The position numbers and the translations under genes were made by a program. A stretch of 64,000 bases of DNA from Trigonopsis variabilis (Eukaryota > Ascomycota > Trigonopsidomycetes > Trigonopsidales > Trigonopsidaceae). Below are positions 57,494 through 64,000 of the stretch, one piece after another. How positions within the stretch are numbered: the first letter of the stretch is position 1; every line of letters starts with the position of its first letter. The stretch spans positions 910,501-974,500 of the forward strand of contig PPXM03000005.1 in NCBI GenBank assembly GCA_003707065.3. The letters are read 5' to 3'. The notes beneath the pieces are model-generated. The model had not been told where the DNA came from, did no database searches, and was given only the letters and a program-made list of their open reading frames with translations.

Positions 57494-58144
57494 TGTTAAG
57501 AATCAAGATGATGAGAAGCCCTTGGCAACGCTGTAGGTGGTATCCTAGAAAGGAAGCCCTCCCGAAAAATGATTTCTAACTAACTTAGAAAGGAGCATAC
57601 ACAATACTCGGAAGATTTAATTGTATACATCTGAGCGGCTGAAGAGAATGCCGTCTAGGAAATGCACCCGTTGTTAAGCATTTTGCATGAAATATGATGG
57701 CTATGTCGCAGTGACCGTGACCCATGTCGGTCATCTGGCTCAGAGGTAAGTTATATCAGTGATAGTTTGGTGTGAATATAGTGTCAATGAAGAAACGAAT
57801 AGAATTGATCACCGACTTCAGAACTACTATGGGGAACAAGCCTCTCTCAGTAAGTAGGAAAAGACCGTCCAGTTGGCGTAATCTCAAGCAGGCACTGACG
57901 CGACACCTCAAGTGAGAGGAAAGCCCATTGGGAGAACACTTGAACAAAGGTGCTGTCAGTATTCTACTATATAGGCCGTTTTTTCATTCCTTGCAGGATC
58001 ACTTTCCAAGATGATCATGAGAGTAGATTACAATTAGTTAGTAGGTAATGACGACAACCGTGCTCTTCCTTGCGTCTGTGATGGCAGCGGTTAGTGGGAA
58101 CACATCCGAATCAGGCAGACCCGCTATCATTACAATTGGCTGCC
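57494..58144. other. Divergent promoter region UBC1 / glutathione synthetase
   Basis: 651 bp. Near the synthetase it contains a 23-codon upstream frame (58081-58152) that overlaps the main start. No other feature supported. Confidence 0.45.
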
Positions 58145-59727
<1,583 letters not shown>

Positions 59728-59852
59728 AGAAGGGTGTTCAATTGACTCTTGTCTTCTAAAGATTGCTAACCGATCCGTAGATAGGAAGATTACCATGATG
59801 ACAACGGCCCTTACACTACCCCGCATCACCACACAATTGCTAGACTGCTTAC

Positions 59853-60956
59853 ATGTTTCTCCAACAAGCGAGAGCAAAGATTGATCGGGCAGTCCTTGGC
59901 TCGAGACGCTTGTATTCCGTGAGATTGCCTCCTGGCTCCTGGGACAGTCATGTCCATGTTATTGATGACTTTGTGAGTGGCAACTCTGGAGGGTGACCAT
60001 GAGAGATGTCGAAATTCTTATCTAGACCATAAATTAACGAAGAATGGTAGAAATTGGAAGGAAGTTTTGCCAATTGCTTTTTTTAAAGTTATCAGAGGTG
60101 GTGGCTTTCAGATCTCGCTATTCAATCGGCTAACTCTTAGAAAAAATACCCATTATCGCCTTCTAGACCCTATACTCCTGGATTTGCAACTCTTAAACAG
60201 CTTGAAACTTTTGAGAAGTCTCTAGGAATCGACCATTTCTGTATTGTTGCTATGTCTGTGTATGGAAATGACAACTCCTTAATTCTAGACAGTCTGAGAC
60301 AAATCAAGAATGGGCGGGCTGTGGTAAATATTGATCCTAATACGATCACGGATGAAGAGTTGGATGAAATGCACGAGTTAGGTGTTCGAGGAGTTAGATT
60401 AAATATCAACAGCTTTGGTGGTGATAATTTTACTTCGCAAGATATTCTTGACCGTGTCAATGCAACGGCCTCAAAGATCCGACGACTGGATTGGGTAGTT
60501 CAGCTCTTTGTTAGTCTAAACGTGGTGACCGCTTTGGCGGAGGTCATACCCAAATTGGGAGTCACAGTTGTTCTCGATCACCTAGCTAATCCTGTCGATA
60601 ATATCCTTCCTCAGCAACAGAATGGTTATAAAGAATTGATAGATCTATTGGAAAAGAAACAAGTTTATGTGAAGATCAGTGGAGCTTATAGAATGCCAAA
60701 AGTCCCGGGTTTGGATGCTTATGTAAAAGAACTCTTGACTGCTGGACCGGACCAGGTAGTCTTTGCTTCCGACTGGCCTCATACAGGAGGAAAGGATAAA
60801 AACCCGGGCGGTGATAGATTTGCACAGCAAGAGAATGATCATATTGATGACAAAGCTTGGATTGAAAAAGTTCTCGAATTGGCTGCCACTCCTACTGCTG
60901 TCCAGAAACTGTTCGTTGACAACCCTCGCAGACTATGGAGATTAAGCTCTGATTGA
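59853..60956 (+). CDS. Amidohydrolase-2-type metal-dependent TIM-barrel hydrolase
   Basis: Predicted hydrolase or decarboxylase of the amidohydrolase-related family (PF04909 type); the substrate cannot be told. Exons 59853-59972 and 60141-60956 give 311 residues. The N-terminus WDSHVHVIDDF carries the metal-binding HxH (His33, His35). YPLSPSRPYTPGFATL follows after the splice. A later metal or catalytic His lies in VVLDHLANP, and the conserved Asp in VFASDWPHTGG. The end DNPRRLWRL is typical. The intron, at 168 nt, is unusually long for this genome. Residues 1-25 are basic and could target mitochondria. Confidence 0.88.
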
Positions 60957-61230
60957 GTTCCTCGACTGCTAGATAATGAGTGATGGCCATTGTTACCATT
61001 AGTTCCAGAGTAAAGAATAAAAGAGCCTGCAAAAACACCTACAACCTCCATAAGCTTACGTACGCGGCGGGGAAACAAACAATCTTCATTTGCAGGTATT
61101 GTACTGTCATCATAAGTTTCAGTCACTCCTGTCCAATGACTAAGTAAAGTTGCAGGTAACAGTTTTACGAATAAATGAAACACATTAAATCATTAACTAA
61201 TTGGGGTCATAACATCCTATGCTTAATGCA

Positions 61231-63255
61231 CTAATGGTCTAGCTGTCCTTTGACCTCTTCCGAGTCTATTGAGAATGAGTCAGAAGGGTTTTCATACTTC
61301 TCAGGCGTCTCATCATCTTGGGTTTCGGAAGGTTCCAGGCTGAGGTCACATGCTTCTCTGAGTCGTTGTTCCTCTTCATCTAGGACTGCTCTCAAGGCTT
61401 TAGCCATAACAGGGAGATCTGTCATTAAGGTTACATGACCATGTTCAGAGCGCAATTTCGCAGTAATGGGAAAACCTCGGGGAGGCATTAGTTTTTGGGA
61501 TGAGACTACTCCATCACCTAGTGATTAGAAACTTTAAAAAGATAATTGCTTACCAGGCGTAAAAATCATATCGTTGAACTGATCATCCTTGATTCCATCA
61601 TAGCCTCCTCGCACTCTAGCTCCAATAACGGTCGGAATATTATTATTATATACCACAGCCAGAGGAGGATATTGTTCCCCAGGCTTATGCTTTAGCCCTT
61701 CCAAATATTGCTTTGTCCGCGGTAATGTCCTCTCCAAATATTCAAGACATTCCTTATGCGAGAATTTAGATTCATGCCGGACTTCTTCAAAAGAGTTATG
61801 TGGCTGGACTCCCCCGACAGAGACTCGCGATGATGACCGTGTAACGACCCCATCATGGAAAGTTTTTTGTTTATGTAGAATAGAGGGACCGAAGGAATTG
61901 GTATGAGAAGGCAAAGACAAATGAGCTTCTGTATCCAATTCTTCATCCGTCTCTTCTACACAAGGACTCAGGGCATATTTGACCCATGATTTTGGGTCGA
62001 AAAAATCAATCACAAGTGCCTCCCCCGTGAACTTGTCCCAGAAACATTTCCCATCCAATGGCAAGAACAGAAAACTACTTCGCATAGAGAAATTTACTAA
62101 TGGTGTCATGACTCGACTGGAAAACATAACAGAATCACCAAATTTAAGAGGTCCCAGAATGTTGGGAGAGTTTTCTGGACTACCCACATATATCAGTCCT
62201 CTGAACAACTCACGTCTTCTCAACATCGCTGCATGGGCAATTATTCCACCCATTGAATGGGCAATCACAATAGCTCCCGGCCCTTTAGTTCCATCACTTT
62301 GAACTCGTGTGCTCGGGAGAGTCTCAAGAAACTCGTTTAATTTATTCGAGTTGAAATCTCCACTTAATCGCCAGTCATAAGGAAATTGATGCACTTTTAC
62401 CCTAGGATTTGACTGTAACTTTTTGATCAAGTGAGCAGCTATATCAATAGGGCCGATTCCGGTCAACATAGCACTTGCGTACACCTTCTTATCCATTTCT
62501 AACTCATCTTCATCCGATAGTCCAACCAACAAATTAATCCGTCGCAAGTTCAGTCCAGCCTTGAGTGGGAACCATACTTGTTTACCAGTAGCTCTATTCC
62601 GAAGGATAGAGCCCCTGTAACCTCCCATAATGACCACATCTCCCGCGAAGTCTGGGAAGTCGGCTTCGTCGCTATGCAAAAGTGAAGGAATTAACGACTC
62701 TTTGACTGCGCGCACCCTATTATTCTCCATCTTATGCACTCGTCTATATTCGTTCTTATCATAAATCGATGGTGTATTCGTTAAAATTCTATTCAATTCC
62801 TCTCCATCTTCTTGAGTCTGAGTTAAAATATGGTTTACCTGAGCTCGGCTCGATCTCGTCGAAGACCGGCTTAAATTCCTTCCACTACCAGAAGGGCTCG
62901 TTGACCTAGTCGATTCCCCAGAATGGTCCGTCAACCATAACGTCCCCGATTTAAGCACTCTCAGGGGTTTCTGAGTTATCTCGACAAAGCCGTGTTTTCC
63001 CGCGGAGAACCGACCACTGGAAAAAGGCATAGAAAAATTGAATACCTTCGAGTCGCTCGGTGTCTCAGTCTTGTGTTCACCTTCTATTTGCTGTCCTCCG
63101 ATCATATCATACGCGACTCTCTCATTCTCTTGCTCTTTCTTATGATCCGCATCTCGCTTCACACGGGACTTAGGAGCTTTCTTGACTGAGTATTCCCGAC
63201 TGAGGATCCTCCGTAGTTTATGAGCTAGTTTCTCGTCATCTGAGTCAAATAGCAT
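61231..63255 (-). CDS. Lipase-like alpha/beta-hydrolase (LCAT-related fungal family)
   Basis: Exons 63255-61554 and 61517-61231 give 662 residues. The first 190 residues are polar and Ser/Arg-rich with no signal peptide. The hydrolase part begins near 200 (DVVIMGGYRGSILRNR). The nucleophile elbow VIAHSMGGIIAHAA lies near 330, preceded by VHQFPYDWRLSGDF, a stretch typical of LCAT-like lipases. GLIYVGSPEN follows, and the charge-relay Asp in PGDGVVSS and His in RSEHGHVTLM lie in the last 100 residues, the latter encoded after the 36-nt intron. Related fungal proteins are annotated as putative lipases; the substrate is unknown. The frame is open upstream to 63303 without an ATG, so 63255 is chosen. 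Confidence 0.85.
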
Positions 63256-63716
63256 TGGGCGTCCACAGTTCGGGAAAGAAAAGATTTGCCGATGAGATAA
63301 CACAAACCAGGTCCAGATACCGAATTAAACGGTCGTTACCGATACATCAACGGTTACCCGGAACCTACGGCGAAACTTAACCTCAGGAAAAACAGCAGAA
63401 CTAAGCAAGAGCAAATCAAATATAAGATTCATCCTTGATTCAAAGTTTGATTGGAAGCTTGATTGGAAGCCTGATTGGAAGAGATACCTTGTTCAGAGGA
63501 TGTCGATATAGTAAAGATTCCTTATTTTTAATTCAGATCAAATATCAATCATTGATTATCTCGGTTAATATTAATGGATGAATTAAGAAAGTAGATGCCT
63601 AGTGAAATTGGAGTTCCGGAGTGTAATGAAAAAAAACATCCCAGGGAACGATGAGATTTTTTTTCCGTATGAGCACATCTATCCATCCCATATTGTAATA
63701 TACCCGCTCATCTCAA
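63256..63716. other. Intergenic between the lipase-like gene and alpha-actinin
   Basis: 461 bp, both neighbours on the minus strand, so it holds the lipase-like gene's promoter and alpha-actinin's 3' flank. It contains a 12-bp triple repeat at 63447-63482. Confidence 0.5.
63447..63482. repeat. Three 12-bp tandem repeats
   Basis: Units TTGATTGGAAGC (63447-63458), TTGATTGGAAGC (63459-63470) and CTGATTGGAAGA (63471-63482), about 200 bp upstream of the lipase-like start. Each contains GATTGG, which reads CCAATC on the minus strand, a CCAAT-box core. That makes a cluster of three CCAAT boxes in the orientation of the lipase-like gene. Confidence 0.8.
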
Positions 63717-64000
63717 CTATAACAACTCTTTCAAGTAGGCCACAAAATCTAGCTGTCCATCTTGAGTTTTTGGCATGTTCTCGACCAAAGACTTTATAAG
63801 TTTCTCAGGAAGTAAAGCATCTCTAAGTTCTGATTCTGAAAAGAAGGTCTTTCCTTCAGACATTTCAAGGAATGCCTCCAAGACCTGATCAGGAGAGTTT
63901 TGATCTTGAGTGACGTCTACAAGAAAGTTGATAAACTGTTGGAAAGATACCAAATCGTTTCCTTGACTGACTTCTGAAAATATCTGATCGGTCTCTTCTT
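63717..64000 (-). CDS. AIN1: Alpha-actinin, C-terminal EF-hand region (5' part beyond window)
   Basis: The frame is open from the window edge (64000) to the stop at 63717, about 94 residues. It matches the calmodulin-like C-terminal end of alpha-actinin: FQQFINFLVDVTQDQNSPDQ, VLEAFLEMSEGKTFFSESEL, RDALLPEKLIKSLVENMP and DFVAYLKELL. The EF loops lack the full set of acidic calcium ligands, as in several non-muscle or fungal forms. Fission yeast Ain1 crosslinks actin in the cytokinetic ring; the same role is inferred. The actin-binding domain and spectrin repeats must lie at higher coordinates outside the window. Confidence 0.8.
   Translation of the reverse strand, partial: EETDQIFSEVSQGNDLVSFQQFINFLVDVTQDQNSPDQVLEAFLEMSEGKTFFSESELRDALLPEKLIKSLVENMPKTQDGQLDFVAYLKELL

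Overview
The window is gene-dense fungal nuclear DNA. At least 33 protein-coding genes are readable, most split by very short introns (about 31-47 nt). These usually carry GTAAGT-like donors and a CTAAC/CTAAT-like branch site a few bases before the 3' AG. SUN-family wall protein, Kre2/Mnt1-type mannosyltransferase, Mus7/Mms22, copper-fist factor, Sam35 and a septation-type Cdc14 together point to an ascomycete. The septation-type Cdc14, alpha-actinin, AMSH-type protease and palmitoyl-thioesterase combination fits an early-diverging lineage such as Taphrinomycotina; that placement is inference. No rRNA, tRNA, CRISPR array or recognisable intact transposon was seen.

Layout, 1-20 kb: Mms22/Mus7 (3' end cut by the window edge), GT15 mannosyltransferase, GatC-like subunit, PEP7/VAC1, PAC3 proteasome chaperone, purine nucleoside phosphorylase, KAE1, RRP36, a rhodanese, a Ctk2/cyclin-K-type cyclin, palmitoyl-protein thioesterase and an L1-domain nucleolar protein. 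20-44 kb: a small mitochondrial membrane protein, mL44, UTP21, TRM1, BUD20, OTU1, AMSH, RVS167/HOB1, a Sac7-type RhoGAP, SAM35, CDC14, a copper-fist regulator and a SUN protein. 44.4-52.6 kb is a gene-poor island holding one clear gene, a glutamine-rich protein with a transposase/paired-type double helix-turn-helix. 52.6-64 kb: MARCH5-like membrane E3, LACTB2-like nuclease, RPT2, UBC1-type E2, glutathione synthetase, an amidohydrolase, a lipase-like protein and the C-terminal end of alpha-actinin.

Functional themes: ubiquitin/proteasome (PAC3, RPT2, UBC1, OTU1, AMSH, MARCH5-like), ribosome and tRNA biogenesis (RRP36, UTP21, UTP30/CIC1-like, BUD20, TRM1, KAE1), mitochondria (GatC, mL44, SAM35, rhodanese, a small membrane protein) and endocytosis/cytokinesis/actin (PEP7, RVS167, AMSH, RhoGAP, CDC14, alpha-actinin). 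There is no operon-like logic; neighbours are mixed in strand.

Most noteworthy: the glutamine-rich double-HTH protein in the gene-poor island; a GC-AG intron in CDC14; two genes with an intron directly after the ATG; a substituted EPD motif in the mannosyltransferase; a decayed tandem duplication of the 3' end of the L1-domain gene; a short upstream frame overlapping the glutathione synthetase start; and an oversized second intron in RPT2.
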